Source: Sphingomonas bisphenolicum (GTDB lineage: Bacteria; Pseudomonadota; Alphaproteobacteria; Sphingomonadales; Sphingomonadaceae). Taken from it: DNA of 64,000 nt. The DNA lies in the NCBI RefSeq assembly GCF_024349785.1, contig NZ_AP018817.1, forward strand, positions 3,627,501-3,691,500, written 5' to 3'. A program made the translations under genes and the position numbers. This document shows positions 49,141 through 59,300 of the stretch, piece after piece; position 1 is the first letter of the stretch, and every line of letters starts with the position of its first letter. The notes under the pieces were generated by a model. It was not told the DNA's origin and did not search any database. It saw only the letters and a list, made by a program, of their open reading frames with translations.

Positions 49141-49554
49141 GTGAACTCTTACCTCCGAACCAATGCACGCCAACTGCCGACGGTTGTGGGCGGGATTTCT
49201 GACGATGGCTTCCGCATTTCGACCGGAGAAGCAGGAATAGTTTGCTACGGGCCTTATATCTCGCTTGAGCCCGGCAGGTATGTCGCTGGATTCTACATTC
49301 GCCGGATGGGTCCAGCCCAGATGAATAACGTCATTATCGATGTCAATGAGGATGGACAGCCTCTGCTCGCGGAAAGGGCCATCGCACAACAGGATCTGTT
49401 CGACGATCTCGCTTCGTTCATCTACATGCCCTTCACCGTCACGGAGCAGACCCGGCAGACCGAAGTGCGCGTTCATGTGGAGCAGGATGTTCTGGTCGAA
49501 ATTCGCGACCTCGTCATCTTCAAGGCCGATCCGCGCGTTTGGAGCAATATATGA
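49141..49554 (+). CDS. Beta-rich module protein, unknown
   Basis: A 137-residue protein starting with GTG after GGGGA. The central core, GIVCYGPYISLEPGRYVAGFYIRR, followed by beta-type alternation to the end, closely resembles the C-terminal part of the glycosyltransferase at 53.2-54.3 kb. It has no signal peptide and no catalytic motif. It may bind a glycan or help dock a partner. The stop overlaps the next gene as ATGA, so it is coupled to the coiled-coil protein downstream. Confidence 0.65.
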   Translation: MNSYLRTNARQLPTVVGGISDDGFRISTGEAGIVCYGPYISLEPGRYVAGFYIRRMGPAQMNNVIIDVNEDGQPLLAERAIAQQDLFDDLASFIYMPFTVTEQTRQTEVRVHVEQDVLVEIRDLVIFKADPRVWSNI

Positions 49555-50270
49555 GCGAGGGCGGCGGTCTCTTTTCATGGCTGAAGAACGCGTTCGCCGA
49601 CCGCGTCGATGCACGCATTGATCAAGCTCTGCAGGGATTTGCGGAACAGGCCGATGCCCGCAACCACCGCGCGCTCGAGGAAGCTGTGCGCAGGCTGGAA
49701 GGCAAGCTGGCCGAACTGACGCATCTTTCACAGCGGATCGAGGCAAATAGTCAGGCGGCAGCCCGGGAAACCGAGACTGCCGGCCGGGAAACCGTCGCGC
49801 AGGCGCAGCGGGATATGACGCAAGCCATGGCTTACGGTTTTGAAGTCCATTCGCAACTGGCCGCGATGAACGCCCGGAGTCACGCCGCGCATGACGCGGA
49901 GGCGAAGGCCCAAATGGCTGGCCTGGAAGCCAAAGCTTATGCCGACGCCGGCATCGCGGATATATCCAGCTCCATCGCCGCAACCGGAAAGTCGATAGGC
50001 CAAGCCTCGAAGCGGATCGGCGCGCTGGAACAGACGATGATCGAGATCCGATTGCGCCTGGATCGCATAGAGGTGAAGTCGCGAACCAGGACGCAGGCTC
50101 AGCCAACCCAGAAGGCCGCACCCAGCCTGCCGCGCACATCAACCGACGTCAAAACCGAAGTGGCGGATGCCGTGGCGAAAACCTTGCGTCAGATCGATGA
50201 TGTTATCGGACAGCAGAAGCGGCGGCGCGCAGATCAGGATGCCTCCGTAAAGAAGCCAATGACTAAATAA
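49551..50270 (+). CDS. Coiled-coil protein, unknown, capsule locus
   Basis: A 239-residue hydrophilic protein with heptad patterns over residues ~25-180 (ALEEAVRRLEGKLAELTHL; SKRIGALEQTMIEIRLRLDRIE) and a basic, disordered tail (KSRTRTQ... KKRRR-like). No membrane span or signal. The ATG at 49551 overlaps the preceding stop. Together with the beta-module protein upstream it may be a scaffold for the glycosyltransferases; this is inferred from linkage only. Confidence 0.65.
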   Translation: MSEGGGLFSWLKNAFADRVDARIDQALQGFAEQADARNHRALEEAVRRLEGKLAELTHLSQRIEANSQAAARETETAGRETVAQAQRDMTQAMAYGFEVHSQLAAMNARSHAAHDAEAKAQMAGLEAKAYADAGIADISSSIAATGKSIGQASKRIGALEQTMIEIRLRLDRIEVKSRTRTQAQPTQKAAPSLPRTSTDVKTEVADAVAKTLRQIDDVIGQQKRRRADQDASVKKPMTK

Positions 50271-50413
50271 CCTCCCGTCGAAAGACGCGCCTTTCTCCCA
50301 ATGGCCTCATCATCAGCCAAAGATGCCTGGCCATGTCCACCATCGCGCCCATCCCGCGCGCCATAAACTATCCCACCGGGTCGCGCCATGTCCGCCCCAC
50401 TCGCGGGCCAACC

Positions 50414-51568
50414 TCACATGTCCATCGCCTTGTCGATAGCCACGCCCTGTCCGTGCGCCCATAAGCTGCGCTGGCTCCACGGCATGGCAGCATCGCTCCA
50501 AAAAGGCGCTTCGCTGGGCAAACCAAGAGGCAGGAAGGCTGTTGAGCATAGATACAGGCTTCCGGTCGAGATATAGCCTTCCGCCATGTTGGGTTGCGAT
50601 CCATTAAGGCCCAACCGCAGCCAGCCTTCTTGATCAAAGTTTTCCGGCGCATCGAGGGTCCGTCGAATAACCGCTTCAAGCGCACAACGAACCTGCGCCG
50701 GCGGCAATGCAGCCGGCAACTCGCCGTGCAGCGCCAGTTGCGCCAGCGGCTGGAAGGCAGCGCAACGATAGGCAAGCGATCGCCCAATGGGCGGGAAGGA
50801 CCCATCAGGCCCTATCAGTCGTTCCAAAACCACGGCATATCGCGCCATGCGGCTGGAATGCGCGACGCGCATCGACTGCCAATGCGGATTGACAGCACCG
50901 ACGGCTGAAAGAATATCGCTCAGCATGGGCTGAATGACATATCCATTATAATAATCCCACCGCAGATGGGGGCCATCCTTGTAGATTCCATCTCCGGCAT
51001 ACCAAAGCTCATGTTGACGCAGCGCATAGTCGATGCGAACCGGATCCCAGGGTTCGCCGATTTTCGCCAGCATGGCCTCGATTGTCGCGGAAAACAAAAG
51101 CCAGTTATTGTAATAGGGTTCAATCTTTCTCGCCTGATGCAATGCGTCCACCAGATTGCGCTGGATATCCGGCGACAGGCTTGTCCACAGCGCATGGGGC
51201 GCCCGCAACACGGCCTGAGCGAGAAATGCAGCGTCCACCAATGGCTGCAATCCGTCTGAAAAGTTCAGTTTATGCGGGCCATCGGGGTCGACGCTGGCTC
51301 CAATCAGGTTGTGGACATCCGAGATATCTATCGCCCCGACGGCCCCGTCCAGCATCTCTCGTTCGAGCAGGGCGGACAGTCCGCACAGAAGCCGCCCCAC
51401 CGCCTCCAGGGCACTAAATTGCCTTCTATCTTTTTTGCCTGGCGCAACCTCAACTGGCATTTGAGCAGCCAGTCCGCCCCTTTTGGCGGCGACCAAAACC
51501 GGCGCCGAGATTTTTACAATCAAAGCTTTCATTCGATGGTGGCTTTCGCCCCGAGCTTCTTCGATCAC
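50414..51568 (-). CDS. DUF2264-domain protein
   Basis: A 384-residue protein with an all-helical fold of the DUF2264 family. Diagnostic segments are FSALEAVGRLLCGLS, QPLVDAAFLAQAVL, YYNNWLLFSATIEAML and DGIYKDGPHLRWDYYNGYVIQPML, then GRSLAYRCAAFQPLAQLAL and LNMAEGYISTGSLYLCSTAFLPLGLP-like endings. These proteins are thought to act on uronate-containing glycans, but no activity is established. The start is a GTG at 51568, with GGAGGG six bases upstream and a GTGA overlap with the preceding frame; the frame could also begin at 51616. Confidence 0.82.
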   Translation of the reverse strand: MIEEARGESHHRMKALIVKISAPVLVAAKRGGLAAQMPVEVAPGKKDRRQFSALEAVGRLLCGLSALLEREMLDGAVGAIDISDVHNLIGASVDPDGPHKLNFSDGLQPLVDAAFLAQAVLRAPHALWTSLSPDIQRNLVDALHQARKIEPYYNNWLLFSATIEAMLAKIGEPWDPVRIDYALRQHELWYAGDGIYKDGPHLRWDYYNGYVIQPMLSDILSAVGAVNPHWQSMRVAHSSRMARYAVVLERLIGPDGSFPPIGRSLAYRCAAFQPLAQLALHGELPAALPPAQVRCALEAVIRRTLDAPENFDQEGWLRLGLNGSQPNMAEGYISTGSLYLCSTAFLPLGLPSEAPFWSDAAMPWSQRSLWAHGQGVAIDKAMDM

Positions 51569-52020
51569 GTCATGCCCTCCATTCGATGAGGAAAGTCGGA
51601 CGAGTTTGGCCGGCACCCGTTCAAGCAGACACCGAAAGGAGGGCGCGCGCCCTTCGACGCAAGCCGCTCCTGTCGATCTTGAATTGAACCAAGCGAATAG
51701 CCAGCGCCCGAACCCGACATTCTGTCAGGTCGCTTCAGCTTGGCGGCTTCCTCACGCCAGTCTTCCGTAAGACCGTATCTATTACAGCACAACGCCACAA
51801 AAACGCGATCTTCCGGAGAAGAGAATATTATCCCCAACCTACTCGCGAGAAACCCTTCCCGCCTTCGGCAGTCTCTCGTGATCCGCAAGCGCCGAGCCTG
51901 CGCCATACTGGCGATGGCCGGACGTCGATGCGGGTCATGCGCGTCGGCGACCTGATGATGACAGCCTGCGATCGCGCCATCGGAGGCCGACGCCGCGGCC
52001 GGGCCCGTCTCTGCAGCCAT
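51565..52020 (-). CDS. Hypothetical 151-residue protein in an overlapping gene chain
   Basis: The frame begins at an ATG overlapping the upstream hydrolase stop (TGATG) and ends overlapping the GTG of the DUF2264 gene (GTGA). These two exact couplings are the only support. The sequence has no recognised family, is rich in R, S, G and A, and has no signal or membrane span. It could instead be an untranslated spacer or a decayed gene. Confidence 0.35.
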   Translation of the reverse strand: MAAETGPAAASASDGAIAGCHHQVADAHDPHRRPAIASMAQARRLRITRDCRRREGFLASRLGIIFSSPEDRVFVALCCNRYGLTEDWREEAAKLKRPDRMSGSGAGYSLGSIQDRQERLASKGARPPFGVCLNGCRPNSSDFPHRMEGMT

Positions 52021-52676
52021 CAGGCGTAGATATTGATGAGGTTCCGGACGAGCAGATATAATCGGCTATCCTGGTGCAGACGCACGGTCACTGCATGGGC
52101 ATGGTAGGGATGGTCAATGATCGTCACATAGGGACTAGCCGCCAGTCGCTTTATGTGGCGCCAGTCGTCCCAAAAGAACTCGTCCTCATGCTCCGCCTCA
52201 GATCGTGACACATTTATGACAATATGGGGACGTGGCGTATCCAAATGAAGTTTTGCCACATCGACTATTGGGACATGGGGAATCATCGTACACTGTCCGC
52301 TGAACATATTGCTCGTTTGCGGCGCGAACGGAATACATAAATCAGCATCACAATGCCATGAGTACAGCAAAGCCGCATATCCCCCACTACTCTGTCCGCA
52401 AAATATCTTCTTTTTATAATCGGCGAGAATAGTATCGAGAAATTCCACGCCCTCCTCGATCGACGAATGCTCTGGCAGGACGCCTGTAGAATACCAGTCA
52501 TTCCCGCAGTCTCTCAACAAAACAATATCTTTATCCTGAGAATTGGCGAAATTCTCGCTCATAAATGGTTCATTTATCCCACCAAACCACACAATAACGG
52601 TATCATTACCTGATAAGTATGTGACATAATCCACTATATCGTTTGAGATATATTCTTTTTTTTCTTTTTGTGGCAT
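52020..52676 (-). CDS. Alpha/beta-hydrolase-fold protein, low GC
   Basis: A 218-residue protein. The nucleophile elbow FCGQSSGGYAALLY (Ser) and a C-terminal His (IIDHPYHAHAV) suggest a serine hydrolase or acetylesterase-like enzyme. The ATG at 52676 follows GGAGAG with good spacing; a start at 52724 is also open. The gene is visibly AT-rich (runs of T near 52650-52670), unlike its neighbours, so it was probably acquired separately. It could remove or move acyl groups on the polysaccharide; this is speculative. Confidence 0.7.
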   Translation of the reverse strand: MPQKEKKEYISNDIVDYVTYLSGNDTVIVWFGGINEPFMSENFANSQDKDIVLLRDCGNDWYSTGVLPEHSSIEEGVEFLDTILADYKKKIFCGQSSGGYAALLYSWHCDADLCIPFAPQTSNMFSGQCTMIPHVPIVDVAKLHLDTPRPHIVINVSRSEAEHEDEFFWDDWRHIKRLAASPYVTIIDHPYHAHAVTVRLHQDSRLYLLVRNLINIYA

Positions 52677-53155
52677 ATACTCTCCGAAATCCCAAGACGC
52701 GCATGGCCTCTTTGAATGCAGCATTCTTCCTTTATGTACATTGCCGATCGGATGGGCAAGCGCCGATCAAACCTTTACGCCACAGGTGACTGCACGGCCG
52801 CAGCCGCCCTCTTCGCCTCAAGTGCCTGTCAACATGAGGATGATCGACCTTATACGGTGATGGCTTCGGACGGGAATGTCGGCCGCAACACACCCCCGCG
52901 TGCGCCCAGGCATCCCGCCCGGGCCTAGACGCCAGTCGATCGCCTGACTTCAGGCCCGGCACTCTTTGCGTCAAGTTCGATCCGTCAGGATGGCAGGCCT
53001 TGGCGCAAGAAATGCCAGCGCCATCGCGCGATGCTCTGGCAATCTTACCACTCGCCTAGACCTTCCGCGTCACGCGATCATGGTCGCATCCTGCAATGGA
53101 TCAGATTCTCGCTCGCCCGAGAATCTCTGATGCACGCCTGCTTCGCGAAAAATGC
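52677..53155. other. Intergenic region between hydrolase and glycosyltransferase
   Basis: About 480 bp. It contains a weak inverted repeat (GGGCCT / AGGCCC near 52920-52960) with no T run. Short frames here have no family support. Presumed promoter for the hydrolase chain. Confidence 0.45.
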
Positions 53156-54250
53156 CTACTCCCGCACGGGCAGGAACTGCAGCGCATGAAGATCCAAACC
53201 GGCGGGGTCGAGCATGTTCAATCGGAATTCCAGCGCGTCCGCCCGCTCACTGAGTTGAAAAGGCAAAGACATCAATATGCCGTAACCTTCCTGCTCCAGT
53301 CTATTTTCTCCTTCGGCGAGGACATTCCGCCCGTGGTCGCAAACGACATCGCCCTGAATATGCAAACGCCCGCCTCGCGGCAGCGACCTGACCCGACCGA
53401 ATGCACGCGCCAAATATGTCCCCGGCGCCAAAGCAATATAGGGACCAAAACACAAAGTGCCGACCTGCCCATCGACAGAGAGGCCGCAGTCTGTTTTCCT
53501 GGCTATTTGCGATCGAATGACTTCATGCTTTGCGGGAATATAGATTCCGGGCGCTGACAGTGCCGGATACCCGACACCCGACAGCACCTTTTCCACTTCA
53601 TCCTCGATATATGCGCATCGGGATTCAAAATCTCCGATATGCGATCGCAGGATTTGCTTTATGAATGGGCCATTGTTGACATGACTTTGATCCGGAAGCT
53701 GGAACATGAAATGAGGTTCCAGGTGACGCTCCTCGACATAATCCTTGAGAATCAGATGAAGCATCAACTGATCTTCCGGGATATCCTCACCCCATATCAA
53801 AGATCGGCTGAACTCCCCTTTTCCGATACGTTCAAGAGATAGAAAATAGTCCGTAACCAGTTGACGGGCTATTGGATGAGCGAAATTCAACGCAAACCCG
53901 CCGGAATTTATCGTATAGCTCACATCTGGAGAGTGATACCCCGCAAAAATCCCGGCAAAATGCGCTTTGTCCGCAAGGAAATTACGCAGATCAAAGCCAA
54001 GATCGGCTATATAGGCATCGGCATCAAGGTAGAAAACCCATCCATCATAGCCTCTGGAAAGAATTTCCTTGAGTTGCGCGATCCTGTTATAGGCCGCATG
54101 CCACGGCATACCACCAAATTTAATGCCCGTGTAACTTTCATATTCGAAATTGTTACTGCGGCAATACGCTATTACAGTCTTCGAGGTCGCATCCATCATT
54201 CTCTTGTAAAAGAGATGATCTGAAGTCTGCACGAATTTTACTTTTGTCAT
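53156..54250 (-). CDS. GT34-like glycosyltransferase with C-terminal beta-module
   Basis: A 364-residue protein. Residues 1-225 resemble the GMA12/MNN10 galactosyl/xylosyltransferase group: VKFVQTSDHLFYKRMM, GMPWHAAYNRIAQLKEIL, VFYLDADAYIADL (DxD metal site) and INSGGFALNF, EDQLMLHLIL. Residues ~255-364 form a separate beta-rich module (GTLCFGPYIALAPGTYLARAFGRV) like the small protein at 49.1 kb. The ATG at 54250 follows GGGG; a longer frame to 54286 is less likely. Such eukaryote-like donors-to-glycan enzymes are uncommon in bacteria. Confidence 0.75.
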   Translation of the reverse strand: MTKVKFVQTSDHLFYKRMMDATSKTVIAYCRSNNFEYESYTGIKFGGMPWHAAYNRIAQLKEILSRGYDGWVFYLDADAYIADLGFDLRNFLADKAHFAGIFAGYHSPDVSYTINSGGFALNFAHPIARQLVTDYFLSLERIGKGEFSRSLIWGEDIPEDQLMLHLILKDYVEERHLEPHFMFQLPDQSHVNNGPFIKQILRSHIGDFESRCAYIEDEVEKVLSGVGYPALSAPGIYIPAKHEVIRSQIARKTDCGLSVDGQVGTLCFGPYIALAPGTYLARAFGRVRSLPRGGRLHIQGDVVCDHGRNVLAEGENRLEQEGYGILMSLPFQLSERADALEFRLNMLDPAGLDLHALQFLPVRE

Positions 54251-54331
54251 ATCGGCCCCACTAACATGCCTGCACGCGCATGGCAAAATGGCTCCCGCCG
54301 CGACTTTGGCGATGCCTGGAGCTGCAATCGA

Positions 54332-55132
54332 TCAACAATGAGCGATGAGAATATCCGAAGCGATGTCGGCGGAGATGGATGCCCCGCCCTCTACCAGCCA
54401 ACAATCCCCCTCCTCCCATGGGAACTCGCCGAAATGGCCTTTCCCGCGCAACGCCATCACCCAATATTGCGGGCCTGCAAGGTCGAGCGTGTCGCGCGCT
54501 GCCATATGGCGCAAAAGAACCTTGAACGGCCCTTCATCGAGCAAGGCAGCCGTCTCGCCGATCGGATGGCGCACGGGTTCGCGCAAATAAGGGGCCGCCT
54601 TGCTGACGGCCACCCCATCGTCCAGATGCAATTCCCGTGGACGTCCATAATCGTAGAGGCGATAGGTGATATCGACGTTTTGCTGCACCTCGACCAGCGA
54701 AATTCCGGCCCCGATGGCGTGTACGGTCCCGGCAGGAATGAAGTAGAAGTCGCCCGGCGCCACCGGCTTCCAATCCATCATCTGCTCCAGCTCGCCGTTC
54801 AGCGCGCTGTGGCGCAGCGCCTCGGCATCCATCGGGACGATCGTGCCGATACCCAAGGTCGCGCCTGGCTCGACGTCCAATATGTACCAGCATTCTTCCT
54901 TGCCGCCCGCGACGCCATGGCTACGCCCATATGCGTCGTCCGGATGAACCTGGATAGACAATTTCTCGCGCGTATATATGGTTTTGATGAGCAACGGCAA
55001 AGGCGCTGCGGCTGCCCCCTCGTACCAAATCTCACCGATGTGCCTGCCGTCGAGCGAAGCTGGCAAATTCGCGATATCCGACCTTCCCCAGATCTTTTCG
55101 ACATAATGCGCCTTCAACTTCGTAGCGGTCAT
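54332..55132 (-). CDS. manA: Phosphomannose isomerase (type I)
   Basis: A 266-residue enzyme interconverting fructose 6-phosphate and mannose 6-phosphate, the entry to GDP-mannose and GDP-fucose. The zinc-binding residues are in SIQVHPDDAYGR (Gln, His) and EECWYILD (Glu); the C-terminal PAGTVHAIGAGISLVEVQQNVDITYRLYDYGR region is also typical of the family. The ATG at 55132 gives the usual start TKLKAHYVEKIWGR. Its position inside the locus suggests the polymer contains mannose or a mannose-derived sugar. Confidence 0.9.
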   Translation of the reverse strand: MTATKLKAHYVEKIWGRSDIANLPASLDGRHIGEIWYEGAAAAPLPLLIKTIYTREKLSIQVHPDDAYGRSHGVAGGKEECWYILDVEPGATLGIGTIVPMDAEALRHSALNGELEQMMDWKPVAPGDFYFIPAGTVHAIGAGISLVEVQQNVDITYRLYDYGRPRELHLDDGVAVSKAAPYLREPVRHPIGETAALLDEGPFKVLLRHMAARDTLDLAGPQYWVMALRGKGHFGEFPWEEGDCWLVEGGASISADIASDILIAHC

Positions 55133-55350
55133 GCGAATAGGGATCCAACAAATATCTATGGCCCGCGAGCTATAGGCAGGCTTTGACGCCCGGACAATAT
55201 GCATTCGATCTACTGCTGCGCGATCACGTCGATATGAAGGCGATAGGAAAGATTTTCTGCCGCGTACAAGTGTCGGCCTTTCCTCTCCGGTTGCGCCGCG
55301 CCGATCTCCATGACATCAGGTTAGCGCGTGAATGAGGCAGGGAGGCAGAG

Positions 55351-56043
55351 TTGAAGCAGAACGATCGCGGTGACGCGATTCCCAAAGCGATGAAGCGAGA
55401 CATCCCCGGTACGCCGGAAAGGGTGGGCCGCAAACGCCCCGAAGCGGATGCAGCGACCTCACGGTCGAAAGCACCGCCAACGACATCATCGGAACAATCG
55501 CCACGGCCACAGGCCGACGCGGCGCAGGACGAGCAGGTGGCGCCATCCGCCGGTGCGCGATGGTGGATGGAGCGCGCGAAAGCCATGGAAGGCAAGATAG
55601 CGGAGCTTGAAACCAAATTATCCGCAGCCGACGAACAGGTCATGCGATTGTCCGCCAGCGCGGCCGCTGCGGAAAGCAACTTGTTGTCGCGCGCCGAATC
55701 CGATCGCATGGCCGCGCGTACCGCCGAAGCGCGCGCCCAGTCCGAGATCATCAAAGTGATGACGCGGTTGCAAGACGCCAATCAGGAAGCGAAGCGCTAT
55801 GCGCACGAAGCCGAATGGCTGCGTACCGTCTATGTCCTCATGCACGACCGGCCGCGCTGGTGGTTTTTGATGTCGGACGCCTGGCGCTCGATAAAAATTC
55901 GACGGCGCCTCCGCCGTCGTGGCCTGTTCGATGCCGAAGCTTATCTCACTTTATATCCCGATGTCGCCGGCGCCGGCATCGACCCGCTGATCCACTATAT
56001 ATCGCACGGCTTGGCGGAAGGACGCAGTAACGGGATAGATTGA
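55351..56043 (+). CDS. Coiled-coil protein with C-terminal FDxxxYLxxYPDV domain
   Basis: A 230-residue protein. A disordered basic/acidic N-terminus (1-70) precedes a coiled coil (~75-160), then a basic patch (KIRRRLRRRG) and a short C-terminal domain FDAEAYLTLYPDVAGAGIDPLIHYISHGLAEGRS, which occurs in many proteins of polysaccharide loci and next to glycosyltransferases. TTG start at 55351 after GGAGG. It may anchor an enzyme complex; function unknown. Confidence 0.7.
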   Translation: MKQNDRGDAIPKAMKRDIPGTPERVGRKRPEADAATSRSKAPPTTSSEQSPRPQADAAQDEQVAPSAGARWWMERAKAMEGKIAELETKLSAADEQVMRLSASAAAAESNLLSRAESDRMAARTAEARAQSEIIKVMTRLQDANQEAKRYAHEAEWLRTVYVLMHDRPRWWFLMSDAWRSIKIRRRLRRRGLFDAEAYLTLYPDVAGAGIDPLIHYISHGLAEGRSNGID

Positions 56044-56048
56044 AACCT

Positions 56049-56082
56049 GACTGCCGCCACTGTTGGCCTGGCGGCGGCAGTC
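56049..56082. terminator. Hairpin after the FDxxxYL-domain gene
   Basis: GACTGCCGCC (56049-56058) pairs with GGCGGCAGTC (56073-56082). No T run follows, so it may be weak. Confidence 0.45.
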
Positions 56083-56313
56083 ATGTCACGGGATAACGGG
56101 AATGGGTGCGAGCCCCGACAAGCCTGTCCTGTGGCCCTGAATAGCTGCGCCCCCTTTTTGGCGCCCGCCTGATCGTGGGGCGCTGCATGAAAGGCGGAAC
56201 GGCAAGAAACAGCAAGTGAGTCACACGCCAATCGACGGGAATGAGGTGCGGCAATGCAGGCGATGCATCCGCCTCGTTCGAATGCTGAGTTAACATTGCG
56301 GAAGCAGCAGAAA

Positions 56314-59300
56314 ATGCATATTTGGATAGACGGTCAGTGCCTTCAAACGGCCAGCAATGTTCGCGGCATCGGACGCTATGTCAGTGAACTGCTGCGTGCG
56401 CTGCACCTGCGGACCGACGTTCAGCTTACTGTGTCGTTCAATGCGAATTTGAAGCATCAGGCTGTCGCGGCCCGAACCTATCTGGCCGACACGCTGCCGA
56501 ACGTTCGCATAGAAACATGGTATGGGACGGCCTCGGCGGGCGAGATTGCGCATGGCTACACGCCACAGCGCATCGCCGATGACCGCATCTTGGCGGCGCA
56601 TATCAATGCCATTGCGCCGGATGTGGCGCTATGCCCCAGTTCCTTCGAGGGTTTTGAGGACAACAGTTCCCCCCTCGTCACCCTTGACGATGTCGAATGT
56701 CCCACCGCCTGTATATTTCATGATGCGATCCCGCACCGCTTCCCGGAACGCTATTTCCATCACCCCAATATCGCACCGGCCTATTATCGCCGATTTTATT
56801 CTCTGCCGAAATATGACTTCGTCTTGTGCAATTCCGATTTTACGCAGGACGAATATCGGGAACTGTTCGACAAGGATAATTGCGTTACGATCGGCGCCGG
56901 TCTGCCCGCAGATTTCGAGGAACTGCTCGCGGCCGACCTGACGAACGTCAAGCTGCCAAAGGCGCTGACGGCCTATATTCTCTATGTCGGCGGTTTGGAC
57001 TGGCGCAAGAATGTCGGCATGCTCGTCAAAGCGCTGGCCCGTATCCCGGATGTTCAAAGCGGCATGATGCAATTCGTGCTCGCGGGCGATCACAGCGAAC
57101 CGGAACTTGCGCCACTCCGCAACCTGTGGGCGGCCAATGGCCTGCCTGATGACGGCCTGGTCGTCACCGGATGGGTATCCGATGCCCAACTCGTCAAACT
57201 GTATCGAAACGCCAGCATAGCCGTTCAGCCCTCGCTGATGGAAGGCTTCGGCTTGGCCGCGCTGGAAGCCATGGCCTCCGGCTGCCCCTTCATTGCTGCG
57301 CGCGGCGGTGCGGTCGGCGAAGTGGTTGCCAGGGAAGATCTGCTGTTCGATGGCCAGACGCCGGACGAACTCGCCAAGCTGCTGAGCCACATCCTGAAGG
57401 ATACGTCCTTTCGGCAGGATGCCGTCGCCTTCGGCAAGCAACGCACGAAGGAGTTCAGCTGGGAAAAATCCGCGGAGATCACGGTATCGGCGTTGCGCGC
57501 CATGCTGGAAGAAAAGCTGGTATCAGCGCCTTCCCGCGCGCCGGCGATAGAGGCTCGCCCCGCGAACGCGGCGCCACCTCGACTGATCATGGACGTGACC
57601 TCGACGGCGCAAAGCACTTTGCTTTCCGGTATTCAGCGGGTCATCCATCGTCTCACGACGGCGTTGGTCAACAGCGATACGCCTTCAGTATCGGAGACTG
57701 TTCTCAGCTATGCCGATGATTCATCGGGATGGTATCGCATGAAGAACCTCAGCAATGCAGCGATCACAAGAAACCCGCTCGATAGCCTGCCATACTCGGC
57801 CGACGACAGCTATTTCCTGATCGACAGTTCCTGGGGATATCCGGAAATTCAGGGGCCGCGCCTGCTGAATGCCATGGCGATGGGCCAAACCGTGGTCCAC
57901 GGCATTCACGATATCGGGCCGCTGACCAAACCGGGCATGACGATCGAAAGTATGCCGGCTGTCTTCAGACGATGGTTCGAATTCATATTGGGCCACTCCA
58001 CCGGAATTATCTGCGTTTCGCGGGCCGTCGCGGACGAGGTTTACGCCTTGCTGGAAGCGATCGAGCTGCCGCGACCGATGAACGTGGGATATATCCGTCT
58101 GGGCGCCGATTTCAGTGCCGCGCCCGCGGATCCGGAATGGCTGGACTTTCTGGGCGACCGACCGACTTTCATGATGGTCGGGACGATCGAACCGCGCAAG
58201 GGGCACAGTATCGTCCTCGACGCATTTGAACGACTGTGGTCCCGCGGCGTCGATGTCAACCTGATGCTGATCGGCAAGCCGGGCTGGAACACCCGGATTC
58301 TGTACGAGCGCATCAAGGTCCATCCGGAGGCGGAACGCCGCCTTTTCCTGCGAGAAGAGGTCCGCGACGGGCAGTTGCGCGCTGCCTATAGCGCTGTCAA
58401 CGCCTTGATCATGGCATCCTATCTGGAAGGATTTGGCTTGCCCGTGGTCGAAGCAGGGCATTTCGGTTGCCCGGTGATCCTCAGCGACATCCCGGTCTTT
58501 CGAGAGGTGGGGCAAGGGGCGCCGGTCGCCCAATATTTCGAGATGGGCAATGCAGGCGCCCTGGCGCAGGTCGTCGAGGAGATGGCAGGACAGGACCGCC
58601 TGGCCTATCCCCAGGACGGAACAGCTTGGCCCACTTGGGAAGGAACCGCGCAGGAGGTGCGGGACATCATATTGGGCGACAACTGGTATCGCCGTTATCG
58701 CCCACGCAATCTCTCGCCCAATGCGGTGCCGGCGCTGATCGGCAACATCCGCATGCGTCAGCCGCTGGATCTGCCTGACCGCAAGCACAGCTTCCGGTAT
58801 GTAGAAGGACCGATGGTGTCCGACGATGGCCGCCGGCTGCAGTTCATCATTGCCTTGCGTAACGAGAGTTCGAAATTGTGGTCGAGCAATGGCCTGCCGG
58901 GCAAGGGCATGGAGATCAATATCGGCTCCCACATCGTTGCCGAAGATGGAGCGATGCTGGACTATGAAAATCCGCGCACGCCCATACCATTCGTGCTGCC
59001 GCCGGGCGATGAACTCTATCTCCCCATTTACGTCAATGCGGACTGGCTCGCGCGGGGGGCACGCTACGTCGATGTGGAGGTCGTGCAGGAAGCGGTGGAT
59101 TGGTTCGGCACCACATTCCGCCTCGATCTGACGCAGCCGCCCGTCAGCCCCGGCAAAGACCGGGACGGTTCGATTGCGGACTTAAGGCCGATGCTGTTGC
59201 GCGAACCTTTTTCGGTTCCCGGCCAATCGGGCAAATTTCTCCTGCTAGGCTTGATGAACGCAACCCATCACGGCATCGACATGTCGGATCATGCATCCGG

